DNA of 32,071 nt from Deltaproteobacteria bacterium (GCA_016930775.1 JAFGGB010000098.1:1-32071); one strand, 5' to 3'. Positions 22,809 through 31,588 are shown, numbered from the stretch's first letter. Notes: generated from the letters alone by a model not told the origin. A program made the numbers and translations.

Positions 22809-24812
22809 CTATGCTGCTGCCCCGGCATCATGTGTCGTTTGTCTGTTCTTTCTCATCCACTGAAGTCCGACGACAAGAATGAAAAGGACGAAGCCCGTCA
22901 GATCAGTTTTCCATCCCGGCTTGATCATTAAGAAGGCAGTCACGTACAGCAGGATGATTTCATACCAGGCGGCCTTGACAAGCATGCATCGCTGGACGGC
23001 TGCAGCAAGGCAAACAACGCCGAATACTGCCGTAATAAAAGTGAGAATTATCCTCCAGGGCTCCCCTATGAACAGCAGTGACGGCGCATAGACAAACATA
23101 AAGGGAATGATAAATCCCGCGATGCCGAGTTGAAAAGCGCTGATGCCCGTTTTCCATGGATCCGATCGGGCAATGCCGGCGCCTGCATAGGCTGCCAGTG
23201 CAACAGGGGGAGTGATGTCGGCTCTGGTGCCGAAATAGAGAATGAAAAGGTGGGCGGCGATGGGAACAACCCCCATCTGGGTGAGGGCAGGCGCCACCAG
23301 AGACGAAATGATAACATACTGGGCCGTCGTTGGAACGCCCATGCCGAGAAAAATACATGCGACCATCGTGAACGGCAGGGCCAGGTAAAGCTTGCCCATG
23401 GATGCGTCCACGATGAATGACGAAAACATGATGCCCAATCCCGACATGGTGATGCATCCGATGATAATGCCCGCTGCGCCGCAGGCTGCGGCGACTTCGA
23501 CGGCGCCGAGGGATCCCTCGATGAGCCCGTCGAGGACTGTTTTTCCAAAGATCTTTAAGGGTTCTTTTCTAACCACTGCCATTGCGAAGGAGGAGACAAT
23601 TGTGGCGAAGATGGCCCAAAAAACTGCGCGCTCCGGTGAAAAATTGTTCATTAGAAAATAGATGAGAATAAATATCGAAAATATGTGATGCCAGCCTTTT
23701 TTGAAGGCTTCCCCTATTTTGGGCAGTTCTTGACGAGACATGCCGCTCAGACCAAGGGAGACGGCTCGAAAGTGAACCTGCATAAATGTGGCAAAGAAGG
23801 CAAGGAGTGCGGGAATCGCTGCGGCGACGCAGACCTTGAAATAGGGTATAGACAAAAATTCTGCCATGATGAAGGCTGCCGCACCCATAATGGGAGGCAT
23901 GATCTGTCCCATTGTGGAGGCCGAAGCCTCGACGCCGGCGGCGAAGTGAGGCGGATATCCCGTTCGCTTCATCAAAGGAATTGTGAATGATCCCGTCGTC
24001 ACCGTGTTGGCTACAGAGCTCCCCGATATCATGCCGAAGAACGTGCTGGAGACAACTGCTGCCTTTGCGGGACCTCCCCGGCTCCATCCCGTCAGCGCAA
24101 AGGCGATGTCGGTGAAAAACTCGCCGGCGCCGGTTTTCCTGAGAAGGGCGCCGTAGAGAATAAAAAGAAGAATAAAGTTGGCGGAAACTCCCATGGGAAC
24201 GCCGAAAATGCCGTCCGTTGAGAGGGAAAGATAGGTAGAGATTCTTTTTATACTGTATGCCTTGTGGGCAATGATGTCCGGCAGATAGGGGCCGAAAATA
24301 GTGTAACAGATAAAAATAACCGCAATCAGAGGCACAGCGATGCCGGTGGTCCGACGCGAAGCTTCGAGAACCAACAGGACCATTGCTGTTCCCAGGATCA
24401 CGTCGATGGGCTGGTACGAGCCCGAACGATTGAGAATAGGGGTGGAATAAATAAATATCCACAGGCAAATGGCGGCCGTGACAATCAGAAGGGCGCCGTC
24501 GATGACGGTCATTCGGTTCCAAGGAGATCTTTTTTTAGAAAAAGGATAGAGGGCAAAGGCGAAGCATGACATGAAAAGCCAGTGAAACGCCCTGTGATCG
24601 AGGGCGAAAAAAGGATGCCAGTAAGCATAGTAAAGATGATATATGGAAGAAAGAACGGCGATAATGCTGATAACAAGACCCGGCAATCCCGTGAAGGAAC
24701 GTTTACGTTCAAAACGTTCGAGAATTTCCTGAGCTCTTCTCGCCGTTTCATCCAACGATTCAGCTTCCGGAGTTTTTCCTTCCAGGATAATTGTTTTTTC
24801 GCGTTCAATCAT
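22809..24812 (-). CDS. TRAP transporter permease, fused 4TM/12TM (TAXI type)
   Basis: The 667-residue membrane protein starts at ATG 24812 after AAGGAG. Its N-terminal section carries a small-subunit-like four-helix part and the rest a DctM-like large subunit with many helices. Typical phrases are GGPAKAAVVSSTFFGMISGSSVANTVTTG and GVPTTAQYVI; in pieces, FGMISGSSVANTV and FLGMGVPTTAQY. It couples solute uptake to an ion gradient with a periplasmic TAXI protein. The start overlaps the DUF1850 gene by 8 bp, so they are translated together. The aminotransferase gene follows after 89 bases. Substrate is not predictable from the permease. Confidence 0.95.
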   Translation of the reverse strand: MIEREKTIILEGKTPEAESLDETARRAQEILERFERKRSFTGLPGLVISIIAVLSSIYHLYYAYWHPFFALDHRAFHWLFMSCFAFALYPFSKKRSPWNRMTVIDGALLIVTAAICLWIFIYSTPILNRSGSYQPIDVILGTAMVLLVLEASRRTTGIAVPLIAVIFICYTIFGPYLPDIIAHKAYSIKRISTYLSLSTDGIFGVPMGVSANFILLFILYGALLRKTGAGEFFTDIAFALTGWSRGGPAKAAVVSSTFFGMISGSSVANTVTTGSFTIPLMKRTGYPPHFAAGVEASASTMGQIMPPIMGAAAFIMAEFLSIPYFKVCVAAAIPALLAFFATFMQVHFRAVSLGLSGMSRQELPKIGEAFKKGWHHIFSIFILIYFLMNNFSPERAVFWAIFATIVSSFAMAVVRKEPLKIFGKTVLDGLIEGSLGAVEVAAACGAAGIIIGCITMSGLGIMFSSFIVDASMGKLYLALPFTMVACIFLGMGVPTTAQYVIISSLVAPALTQMGVVPIAAHLFILYFGTRADITPPVALAAYAGAGIARSDPWKTGISAFQLGIAGFIIPFMFVYAPSLLFIGEPWRIILTFITAVFGVVCLAAAVQRCMLVKAAWYEIILLYVTAFLMIKPGWKTDLTGFVLFILVVGLQWMRKNRQTTHDAGAAA

Positions 24813-25305
24813 GGAGAACTCCTTTCGAATCTACAGTACGGATCAATACCAGGTCTCCTCCATTGGCTATCGACTGAAGCGGCACAACTCGATCATTGCA
24901 GGTAATCCGATGACCGGCAACGCGGCCAACCCGCAAGAGGAAGTTTGGAAAGGGCCGGTGCATGGTCACTCGCGTCCGTTTGCCTTCCAACGATATTGAA
25001 GCCTTTGCTCCAGGGTGGAATTCAAGTCCCGCGCCATACCAGTCGAACTCTTCCTGCAAGAGAATAATGGTTCCACCTTCTTCGATCACGAATGTGTCGT
25101 GAATTGGTGTGTGGTCCGATGAATGGGTATAATCAAGGTAAAAATGATCCCCCGAATGCACTGGCAGAGAAAGCAGCACCTTTTCCTCGGGCATCTTGAG
25201 CACCTGGAGCAATAACTCCCCTCCCATTGCAGCCGTCGTTACGGTTGCGACAGCCCACAAGAAGACCGTAAGAATAATAATTTCTTGTACGCGCCAGCGA
25301 GTCAT
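24805..25305 (-). CDS. DUF1850 family protein, accessory to TRAP-TAXI transporter
   Basis: The 166-residue protein has one N-terminal membrane helix (about 8-27) that may act as a signal anchor, then a beta-rich domain with YTHSSDHTPIHDTF and WYGAGLEF, the usual DUF1850 landmarks. This family almost always sits next to TAXI-type TRAP transporters; its biochemical role is unknown. The start codon at 25305 has a weak ribosome-binding site and the end overlaps the permease start by 8 bp. Confidence 0.9.
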   Translation of the reverse strand: MTRWRVQEIIILTVFLWAVATVTTAAMGGELLLQVLKMPEEKVLLSLPVHSGDHFYLDYTHSSDHTPIHDTFVIEEGGTIILLQEEFDWYGAGLEFHPGAKASISLEGKRTRVTMHRPFPNFLLRVGRVAGHRITCNDRVVPLQSIANGGDLVLIRTVDSKGVLHD

Positions 25306-25321
25306 AATGCACGAGAAGGCT

Positions 25322-25352
25322 TTCCGGCGGGAGGGGTTGCCTCCCGCCGGAA
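25322..25352 (-). repeat. Strong hairpin between the binding-protein and DUF1850 genes
   Basis: 13-bp perfect arms (TTCCGGCGGGAGG and its complement) with a 5-base loop fall inside the operon. No T-run follows on the minus strand. It may stabilise the upstream mRNA or partly terminate transcription, allowing more binding protein than permease. Confidence 0.6.
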
Positions 25353-25378
25353 CGATTGGTGTTTGCCTGTTCCCCTTC

Positions 25379-26338
25379 TTATTTAGTTACTTCCTTGAAG
25401 TACTTCATGGCGCCAGGATGGATCGGAATAGGGCTGTTGATTGCGTTTGCAGGCGTTAGCTGCTCGGCGATGGGATGGATGTTGACAAGGGCGTATTTGC
25501 TGTCCTTGACATTTGTGAAGATCGCCTTGACTATCTTATAGGCGATTTCATCGGACATGTTTTTGTTGGCAATGAGAACATTAGAATCGCCGATGCAGAG
25601 AACATCGTAATCAACGCCGCTATAAGCGCCCTTGGGAATGGTAACTTTCAAATAATAGGGATATTTCTTTACAACCTTGGCGGCGAGCTGAGCGCTTACG
25701 GGCACCAGAACGATATCGCGGGTCGCAGCAAGATCCATCACGGCCGAGCCGGGGTAGGCAAAATTAAAGAAACAGGCGTCAACGACGCCGTCCTTTAAAG
25801 CCTGTGCCGATTCGGTCTGGGAGAGCCCCGCAAGTGTGAGGTCCTTGTCAAGGTTGAAACCCGCTTCGGAGAGGATTGCGCGGGCCATGTCGTGACAGCC
25901 GCTCCCGGGGACGTCAATTGACACTTTCTTGCCCTTCAGGTCGGCGATGCTTTTGATGCCCGACTGTTTGGTTGTTACAATATGCTCGGGCGCTGGATAC
26001 ATCTGGAAAAGGGTCACGACAGATTCCTTTTTATCGAAAGGCGCCAAGCCTTGAGAGGCCTTGTAGGCGACGCTGCCCATGACCATGCCCATGTCTGTTT
26101 CCTGCGCTCCCACGAGGCGGCTGTTCTCCACGGAGGCGCCGGTAGACTCCGCAGCGCACCGAAGTTCGGGAACAGTCTTTTCAATAATGACGGCCATCCC
26201 GCCACCCAATGGGTAGTACACGCCGCCGGGACTTCCCGATCCCAGAGTAAGAAATGTTTTCTTGGCCATGACGGGTCCTGCGAAGAGCAGTGACAGTGCG
26301 ACCATAAGGATCGCCGCTACAAACAAAGATCGTTTCAT
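25379..26338 (-). CDS. TAXI family TRAP transporter solute-binding protein
   Basis: ATG 26338 follows AGGAGG by 6 bases; the longer open frame upstream lacks such a site. The 319-residue product has a clear signal peptide ending at about VMA (residue 25). TAXI signatures are GSGSPGGVYYPLGGGMA, ESTGASVENSRLV, TDMGMVMGSVAYKA, and LKGKKVSIDVPGSG. It binds solute in the periplasm and delivers it to the permease. The family binds small organic acids or amino acids; the ligand is unknown here. Confidence 0.95.
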   Translation of the reverse strand: MKRSLFVAAILMVALSLLFAGPVMAKKTFLTLGSGSPGGVYYPLGGGMAVIIEKTVPELRCAAESTGASVENSRLVGAQETDMGMVMGSVAYKASQGLAPFDKKESVVTLFQMYPAPEHIVTTKQSGIKSIADLKGKKVSIDVPGSGCHDMARAILSEAGFNLDKDLTLAGLSQTESAQALKDGVVDACFFNFAYPGSAVMDLAATRDIVLVPVSAQLAAKVVKKYPYYLKVTIPKGAYSGVDYDVLCIGDSNVLIANKNMSDEIAYKIVKAIFTNVKDSKYALVNIHPIAEQLTPANAINSPIPIHPGAMKYFKEVTK

Positions 26339-26420
26339 GACTTCCCTCCTCTGTTTTTTCTCGCTGGTGAAATTGTGGTTATTAAGTGCGCCCCGTAGGG
26401 CTCTTCTTTTGCAAATCGTC

Positions 26421-26473
26421 ATGCCGCACCGGCATATTGTCCTGATTAAATAAAGCAACTCGCTTCATTCCAA
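26421..26473 (-). promoter_or_regulatory. Promoter of the TRAP operon with a palindrome
   Basis: On the minus strand TTGGAA (26468-26473) and TTTAAT (26445-26450) are spaced by 17 bases, a fair sigma-70-type promoter. A 15-bp palindrome, ATGCCG-CAC-CGGCAT, lies at 26421-26435, just past the expected start of transcription and about 85 bp before the binding-protein gene. This is a suitable repressor site, perhaps for the RpiR-type regulator encoded upstream. Confidence 0.5.
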
Positions 26474-26607
26474 AGGATTATTGTCGGTGATGAAACCCGG
26501 AGGGCAAGAACCGCAGTTTTGCAATCGAAGGAGAATGAAAACTTGCATTCACATCGGGCTGCACCGAAACCGGCTGTTAATTCTATGGTGGATCGCGAAA
26601 TCATCGA

Positions 26608-27486
26608 TCATGGAAGTCTGCGCCTCTTGTGTTCCTCATCCATGACGTAGATGCCCTTTTCTTTCCAGAGAGCTTCCCTGTCCCTGAGAGCTTTCAGGGT
26701 TTCCTCGGGATGTTGAATTCCTATTGCCGTTACTAGTGCATTGGCAATGCTAAGCGACGCAGTGAAGGATTCGATAAAGGAATCGAGTTTGCAGTGGGCC
26801 GGCAGCACCCAGTCGCTGTATTCGGCGAGGGGGGATAGCACTGAGTCTGTAATGGAACCCACCATGGCGCCTTGTCGGTGTGCGTATTCGACAACTTCGA
26901 TGGTGAGCCGTGAGTAACGGGGAAAGCTGATGCCGATGAGGAGATCGTCCGTAGTTATGCCGTGCATTGTGTTCCAGACATCGCCATACCCGGGGACGAG
27001 CAGCCGAGAGGCTTTTTTCAAGTACCTGAGATAAAGCGCCAGTATAAGGGCCGGTGCATGAGCGCCCCGGAGGCCGATCACGTATATGTTGCGGGCTTTC
27101 ATAATCTGCCCGACGGCTACCTGAAACATCTCGACGGGCATGTTTTGCAAGGTGAGGGACAGGTTCTGAATGTCCTCTTGAAGAACTTTCAAGAGAACGT
27201 CTTTTTCATCAGTGACACGCTGTACAGTCTGTTCGAGGCGCGCCGTAGTTGAAAGGCGGTTCTGCAAGTCTTCCCGGAGCATCTGCTGCATTTCAGGGTA
27301 GCCTTTCAGACCGAGACTCTGCGCCAAGCGCACTACCGTTGCTTCGCTGACGTCAGCCCTGCGGGCAAGCGCTGAGGCAGTAAGAAAAATAGCCTCGTCA
27401 TAATGCTCCATAATATGCTTCATGACAGTTCGCTGAGCTAGAGTCAGATCCTTTTGCTTGCGGGCCAGGAGCTCCTTGAAAGACAT
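26608..27486 (-). CDS. RpiR/MurR family transcriptional regulator
   Basis: The 292-residue protein has an N-terminal helix-turn-helix (ASALARRADVSEATVVRLAQSLGLKG) and a C-terminal SIS domain (about 120-250; YVIGLRGAHAPALIL, IGISFPRYS). These regulators usually sense phosphosugars or related ligands, though the family also serves amino-acid and organic-acid catabolism. It lies upstream of the TRAP operon in the same direction, with AAGGA 11 bases before ATG. It probably controls the transporter/aminotransferase genes. The helix-turn-helix motif is quoted without its flanks. Confidence 0.93.
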   Translation of the reverse strand: MSFKELLARKQKDLTLAQRTVMKHIMEHYDEAIFLTASALARRADVSEATVVRLAQSLGLKGYPEMQQMLREDLQNRLSTTARLEQTVQRVTDEKDVLLKVLQEDIQNLSLTLQNMPVEMFQVAVGQIMKARNIYVIGLRGAHAPALILALYLRYLKKASRLLVPGYGDVWNTMHGITTDDLLIGISFPRYSRLTIEVVEYAHRQGAMVGSITDSVLSPLAEYSDWVLPAHCKLDSFIESFTASLSIANALVTAIGIQHPEETLKALRDREALWKEKGIYVMDEEHKRRRLP

Positions 27487-27527
27487 GCTGAAATAATTCC
27501 TTCAAATCGTTTTTGTGTTGTGTCTAT

Positions 27528-27556
27528 TTCCTACATAGTCGCTCCGATATTGTCAA
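27528..27556 (-). promoter_or_regulatory. Candidate promoter of the RpiR-type regulator gene
   Basis: A perfect -35 TTGACA (27551-27556) is followed after 17 bases by TAGGAA (27528-27533) on the minus strand, 42 bases before the start codon. The -10 match is weak. Confidence 0.45.
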
Positions 27557-27597
27557 GGATAAAATGCGTGCGGCGTCATTCTCATGTCATTGCTGAC

Positions 27598-28794
27598 TTA
27601 TTTCCAGCAACCGGCAATGGGGAACCGGCAGTGAATGCAGCGATTGCCTTCTATATGGAAGTTTGCAACAGTATATCCAGTCCTCTCGATGATCCTGGCC
27701 TTGCAGGAAGGACAGTATGTGTGGCTGGCCTCATCGGGGGGGATGTTTCCGATATAGACGTATCGGATGCCCCTGTTCATCGCCGCAGATCTGGCCTCAC
27801 GCAGCAGGTTGATTGGCGTTGGAGGGAGACGGGTGAGTTTATATCGGGGATAAAACCTTGAAATATGGAGAGGCACGTCCGGTCCCAGGTTGTCGAGTAT
27901 CCATGCGGATATGTCAGTTACCATATCGATGCTGTCGGTGTGTGAGGGTATCATGAGGAGGGTAATTTCAATCCACACGCCCCGTTTTTTGAGAGTCGTC
28001 AACGTTTCCAGCACCGGCGCCAGTCGTCCGGCGTTGAGTCGTGCGTAGGTTGATTCCGAAAAACTTTTAAGATCCACATTTGCCCCGTCCAGAAGGTTTG
28101 CCAACCGATCCAGCGGTTCCTTGTTGATATAGCCGTTGGTGATCCAGACGTTCTTTATTCCTCTGGTCCGGGCGATTTCGGCTGTATCAATCATGTATTC
28201 GTAAAATGTCGTTGCTTCTGTATAGGTGTACGCGAGAGCCCTGCAATGTTCCTTCAAGGCATCCTCTGCGGCCTCATTCGGAGATAGGTCTTGAAATCGA
28301 ACCTCTTCCGGCTTTGCCTGGGAAATTTCCCAGTTCTGACAATTGAGGCAATTGAAGCTGCATCCCGTTGTGGCTACGGAGAGAGTGGAGGAACCGGGAT
28401 AGAAGTGATAGAGCGGCTTTTTTTCCACAGGGTCGATGTGAACGGCACAGGGATTGCCGTATGAGAGAGTGTACAGTCTGCCGCCCTTGTTCACATGAGA
28501 TCCGCAGCGGCTTCTGGCTTCCGGTGGAAGAACGCACTGGTTGGGACAGGTGAGACACTGGACGACGTCCCTGCTGAGCCGGCGCTTGAAGTAGACTTCT
28601 TTCGACCACTTCCAGAGGGTCTTCGGCGCGTCGTTGTTTGAGACTGATTTTTCGTTTTTATTCACTTGAAAGATCTGGGCGGCAGCTCTCTCAAGGGGCG
28701 TAAACATGAGGCATCCTGCTGCGCCCGCCCTGAGGACGTCCCTCCGCGTCATCCATGCCGCAGAATAACTGCTGATGCCTAGATATCTTTTCAT
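27598..28794 (-). CDS. amrS: AmmeMemoRadiSam-system radical SAM enzyme with Tat-like N-terminus
   Basis: The 398-residue protein carries a CX3CX2C cluster motif at C145, C149 and C152 (GCSFNCLNC), with YTEATTFYEYM, NVWITNGYI, NVDLKSFSE and HISRFYPRYK, which fit the TIGR04337 AmmeMemoRadiSam radical SAM family. Further cysteines CLTCPNQC (80-87) and CPSCK and CIHC near the C-terminus could bind metal or a second cluster. The N-terminus has TRRDVLRAGAAG (from residue 16), a twin-arginine-like signal, and cleavage after AAA is possible. The family's reaction is unknown. No Memo or AMMECR1 gene is in the window. It starts 1 base after the spermidine-synthase-like gene; the start codon could be the later ATG at residue 15. 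Confidence 0.88.
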   Translation of the reverse strand: MKRYLGISSYSAAWMTRRDVLRAGAAGCLMFTPLERAAAQIFQVNKNEKSVSNNDAPKTLWKWSKEVYFKRRLSRDVVQCLTCPNQCVLPPEARSRCGSHVNKGGRLYTLSYGNPCAVHIDPVEKKPLYHFYPGSSTLSVATTGCSFNCLNCQNWEISQAKPEEVRFQDLSPNEAAEDALKEHCRALAYTYTEATTFYEYMIDTAEIARTRGIKNVWITNGYINKEPLDRLANLLDGANVDLKSFSESTYARLNAGRLAPVLETLTTLKKRGVWIEITLLMIPSHTDSIDMVTDISAWILDNLGPDVPLHISRFYPRYKLTRLPPTPINLLREARSAAMNRGIRYVYIGNIPPDEASHTYCPSCKARIIERTGYTVANFHIEGNRCIHCRFPIAGCWK

Positions 28795-28795
28795 A

Positions 28796-30922
28796 TCATT
28801 CTATAAATTCCTTTTTTCTACTTATAATGAAGGCCAAAATTAAAAATTTTCCCAGGAAAAGGAGAAGGAGAGTCCGAAGAATGCCGATGAACGGAATGAG
28901 AAAAACAGCCGACAGGAAGGCGCCCGCTGCGGCGCCTGTAAAATCCGCCGCATAAAGAAGTCCCGCCGTTTCATAAGACGGCCTGTCGACAGATCGCCCG
29001 GCGACGGGGAATTCCGCGCCTGCGAGAAATCCGATGCTGGTTGTCAGAATAGCAATTGTGAATGCGTTCAAATATTTGCCTCCGCTGTTAAGAATGAGAC
29101 AAACAATCAAAAGATAGAGGATTATTCCCGCTTCCAGGCTTATCAACATGTTTCGAGCGCACTTCTTGATCCTGACGGCTGCGAAACTCCCCCCGGCGAG
29201 ACCGATCATGAATGACGCTATGATCATGCCGATGCCGCTATAGACGCTTCCGTTGACAATCTGATAGAGGAGCAGGATTGTCACCTCGACGGATGAGGCG
29301 ACTACGCCTGTTGAAAAAATAGTTTTTCCCGCAATGTCAAGCCTGGCGAAACAGAGAACGATCAGGAAAGCCGCCAAAAGCAGCGGATACCGGTAATGCT
29401 CCCGGAACATCGACAGCCAAACGGCGAGGGAAAGCATATAGGCCGCCGGGTGAAAATCTCTGTTGATCGAAGCCTGCCGATTTGTTCGGTCGGCCAGGGA
29501 GGCCAGCCGGGTTTCCGAGAGCCTGTCCGGCACGTAATGCTCGTTCATAAAAACCGTCGGAATGCCGAGCTTGTGAAGACGCGGGAGAACATCTAATGTC
29601 AGGGGACCGTTGGAGGCTAAAAATATTTGGCGTTCTCCCGGAACGATCAACACGCAGGAAAAGACCTGCCGGACCGTTTTTTCAAGAGTTGCCAACAGCT
29701 CTGCCTGCTCGTCGCTGATATAATTGGCAGATCCGGCGACGGCGAAGGCGAGGATGCCGCCAGCCATGAGATGAGAAGAGACCTCTCTGAAAAATTCAAC
29801 AGTATAAAAACGGTTGAGCTGAAGAGTTCGGGGATCGCCAACGCCAACGAGCACTGCATCGTACATCGCGCTTGTTTCGCTGAGGAAGCGCCGTCCATCC
29901 GCAATATGGATTGAAAGAGTCGATGGGAAGGCTGCTTGTGCATGCACGCGCGACATCTTGATCAAGCCCGGGTCGAGCTCGACGTAATCGATCCGAGAGG
30001 GCCGGTACTTCACGATTTCGTCTATCACGCCGGCAACGCCGCCGGAAACGATAAGGACGCTGTCCATTGCCTCCCGCTGGCCCATGGCAAAGTGAACAAT
30101 TTCCTCGCTGGCATAAATATCGGGAATGGAAAAGAGATGAGCTCCGTTTTCGAAGAAGGATATCTGGCTGGCGAGTTCCGTTACGACGATTCGGCCGTAA
30201 GGCGACTCGGCATGACCGAGAAGTTTCTGGGAGGGATACAGTTGACGCAGGCTGATATCGTCAAGAGGGAGGACAATGAGGGACGAAACAACCAGCAGTG
30301 CGGCAGTCAGTCCCGGGCCGTAGCGTGAGGCCCGGCTGTCCGTCGTTCTGCGCCGCATGAGGATATGAAGACCAATCAGGAGGAGCGCCGGAAAGAGAAG
30401 GACTGTAAGGGTGGAAAACCAGCGGACGAGTAAAAAAGTAAAGAGAAGCCCTCCAAGAATATCTCCCAGGTTGTCCAGAAAGTAGACGCGACCGATGGAG
30501 TCTTCTTGACGACGGCCCGGCTTCGTGAGGCCGCAGACCGCTGCCAGCGCGGCGCCCGTAACAAGGCAATAAGGCGTCATGATCAATCCCAGGAAAAGGG
30601 TTGTGGGCAGAAGGCCGGGGATCTCGCCCGGAAGAAAAAAAACGTTCCTGAGAAGCCGGATTGATAGAATCTGCAGGATGGGTAGAAGGGCTGCTATTAT
30701 CAGAGAGCTTCGGAAGAGGCGCAGTTGCAGAGTTGCACTCTTCACGGCAGCGCCGAGGCGGGCTCCGAGTCCCGAGAGAAGGAACCACAAGGCGATGACG
30801 ACGCCAAGGACAAGCTCATTGCCAGACTGAACATTGATGGCCTCGCGGGCTACGGTGATTTGGGTGATGATGTGTGAAATGCCAAGGGCGATCACCGCAG
30901 GGGCTGTTAAGGCAGGGGCCAT
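28796..30922 (-). CDS. Membrane spermidine-synthase-like (fused MFS/aminopropyltransferase-like) protein
   Basis: The 708-residue protein has about six or seven membrane helices in the first 220 residues, a soluble Rossmann-like domain in the middle (VLIVSGGVAGVIDEIV at about 288, then YVELDPGLIKMSR) and further helices at about 490-708. The domain resembles spermidine synthase in fold, but the usual GGGDGG and DxTDP active-site patterns appear as SGGVAG and GVGDPR, so aminopropyl transfer is doubtful. FYTVEFFREV is typical of the family. The start overlaps the upstream DUF2784 stop by one base (TGATG), and the radical SAM gene begins immediately after. A role in a membrane modification pathway with that enzyme is possible. 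Confidence 0.85.
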   Translation of the reverse strand: MAPALTAPAVIALGISHIITQITVAREAINVQSGNELVLGVVIALWFLLSGLGARLGAAVKSATLQLRLFRSSLIIAALLPILQILSIRLLRNVFFLPGEIPGLLPTTLFLGLIMTPYCLVTGAALAAVCGLTKPGRRQEDSIGRVYFLDNLGDILGGLLFTFLLVRWFSTLTVLLFPALLLIGLHILMRRRTTDSRASRYGPGLTAALLVVSSLIVLPLDDISLRQLYPSQKLLGHAESPYGRIVVTELASQISFFENGAHLFSIPDIYASEEIVHFAMGQREAMDSVLIVSGGVAGVIDEIVKYRPSRIDYVELDPGLIKMSRVHAQAAFPSTLSIHIADGRRFLSETSAMYDAVLVGVGDPRTLQLNRFYTVEFFREVSSHLMAGGILAFAVAGSANYISDEQAELLATLEKTVRQVFSCVLIVPGERQIFLASNGPLTLDVLPRLHKLGIPTVFMNEHYVPDRLSETRLASLADRTNRQASINRDFHPAAYMLSLAVWLSMFREHYRYPLLLAAFLIVLCFARLDIAGKTIFSTGVVASSVEVTILLLYQIVNGSVYSGIGMIIASFMIGLAGGSFAAVRIKKCARNMLISLEAGIILYLLIVCLILNSGGKYLNAFTIAILTTSIGFLAGAEFPVAGRSVDRPSYETAGLLYAADFTGAAAGAFLSAVFLIPFIGILRTLLLLFLGKFLILAFIISRKKEFIE

Positions 30923-31305
30923 CAGCGTTTTCTTCCTTTCAGCGGCCGCAGGCGGAAGGAGAGGGCAACTGCAAGAAGATAGAGGAACGTAAGAATTGCG
31001 ACCATGTGGAAAGTATTTTCGTTCACGTAGATGACATCTTCAAGATGGCGCATGATAAAGGATTCGTCAAGGATTCCACCATAACCGGCTCGCCGCTTGA
31101 GATAAGCCTCAAGATAAGTCAATGGACAGGCCGCGCCCGTCAATTGCATGACAACCATGGCTGCGAGGGAAAGGGCGTGAATAACGCGCCATCGGCCGGC
31201 ATTGAGACAGAGGAAAAGAGGGAACCCCGCGATGATGAAGATGATCCATAAAAAATGGATTGCGATTACGAGATCGGCGATCATTGCGGTTGCCGTGCAG
31301 ATCAC
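30922..31305 (-). CDS. DUF2784 family membrane protein
   Basis: The GTG at 31305 was preferred because AAGGGG precedes it by 6 bases; a longer frame from ATG 31356 runs through an AT-rich, promoter-like stretch and an alternative ATG lies at 31284. The product is about 127 residues with three to four membrane helices. ADLVIAIHFLWIIFIIAG, ACPLTYLEAYLKRRAG and HLEDVIYV fit the family. Function is unknown. It is the first gene of the set with the spermidine-synthase-like and radical SAM genes, overlapping the former by 1 bp. Confidence 0.8.
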   Translation of the reverse strand: MICTATAMIADLVIAIHFLWIIFIIAGFPLFLCLNAGRWRVIHALSLAAMVVMQLTGAACPLTYLEAYLKRRAGYGGILDESFIMRHLEDVIYVNENTFHMVAILTFLYLLAVALSFRLRPLKGRKR

Positions 31306-31371
31306 CTTGCACCCCTTCGTTCTGTAGGGAAATCTCACTTTATATAAGAATAGCATAGTTCTTGAGGCCGG

Positions 31372-31401
31372 GACAGGTTCCGTTTATTGGGAACCACTGT
31401 C
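31372..31401. repeat. Inverted repeat in the divergent DUF2784/NRDE intergenic region
   Basis: Arms GACAG-GTTCC and GGAAC-CA-CTGTC pair with a 2-base bulge around an 8-base loop. It lies between divergent genes and may be an operator or 5' leader structure. Confidence 0.4.
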
Positions 31402-31419
31402 GCAGTCATAGGCGAGCGG

Positions 31420-31448
31420 TTGACAGGAGGGGCGGAACAGTCTATTTC
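31420..31448 (+). promoter_or_regulatory. Candidate promoter of the NRDE gene
   Basis: A perfect -35 TTGACA (31420-31425), a 17-base spacer and TATTTC (31443-31448) point towards the NRDE gene, leaving a leader of about 135 bases. Confidence 0.5.
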
Positions 31449-31588
31449 CTGGCTGTGGTGAATCGGCGGTTTTCCCCGTGCCGGATGCACTTTCGCCCCA
31501 ATGATCTCAACGATCCGGGGATTTCCTGATCAAGAGGAGATCGCGCTCTCATTCCATCAAACGGCATTAAGGAGGGAGGACAGGGTCC

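Noticed and set aside
23569-24522. 317-residue minus-strand open frame inside the permease gene
   Set aside because: It is a shifted frame of the TRAP permease and is full of His, Arg and Ser, as expected of a shadow.
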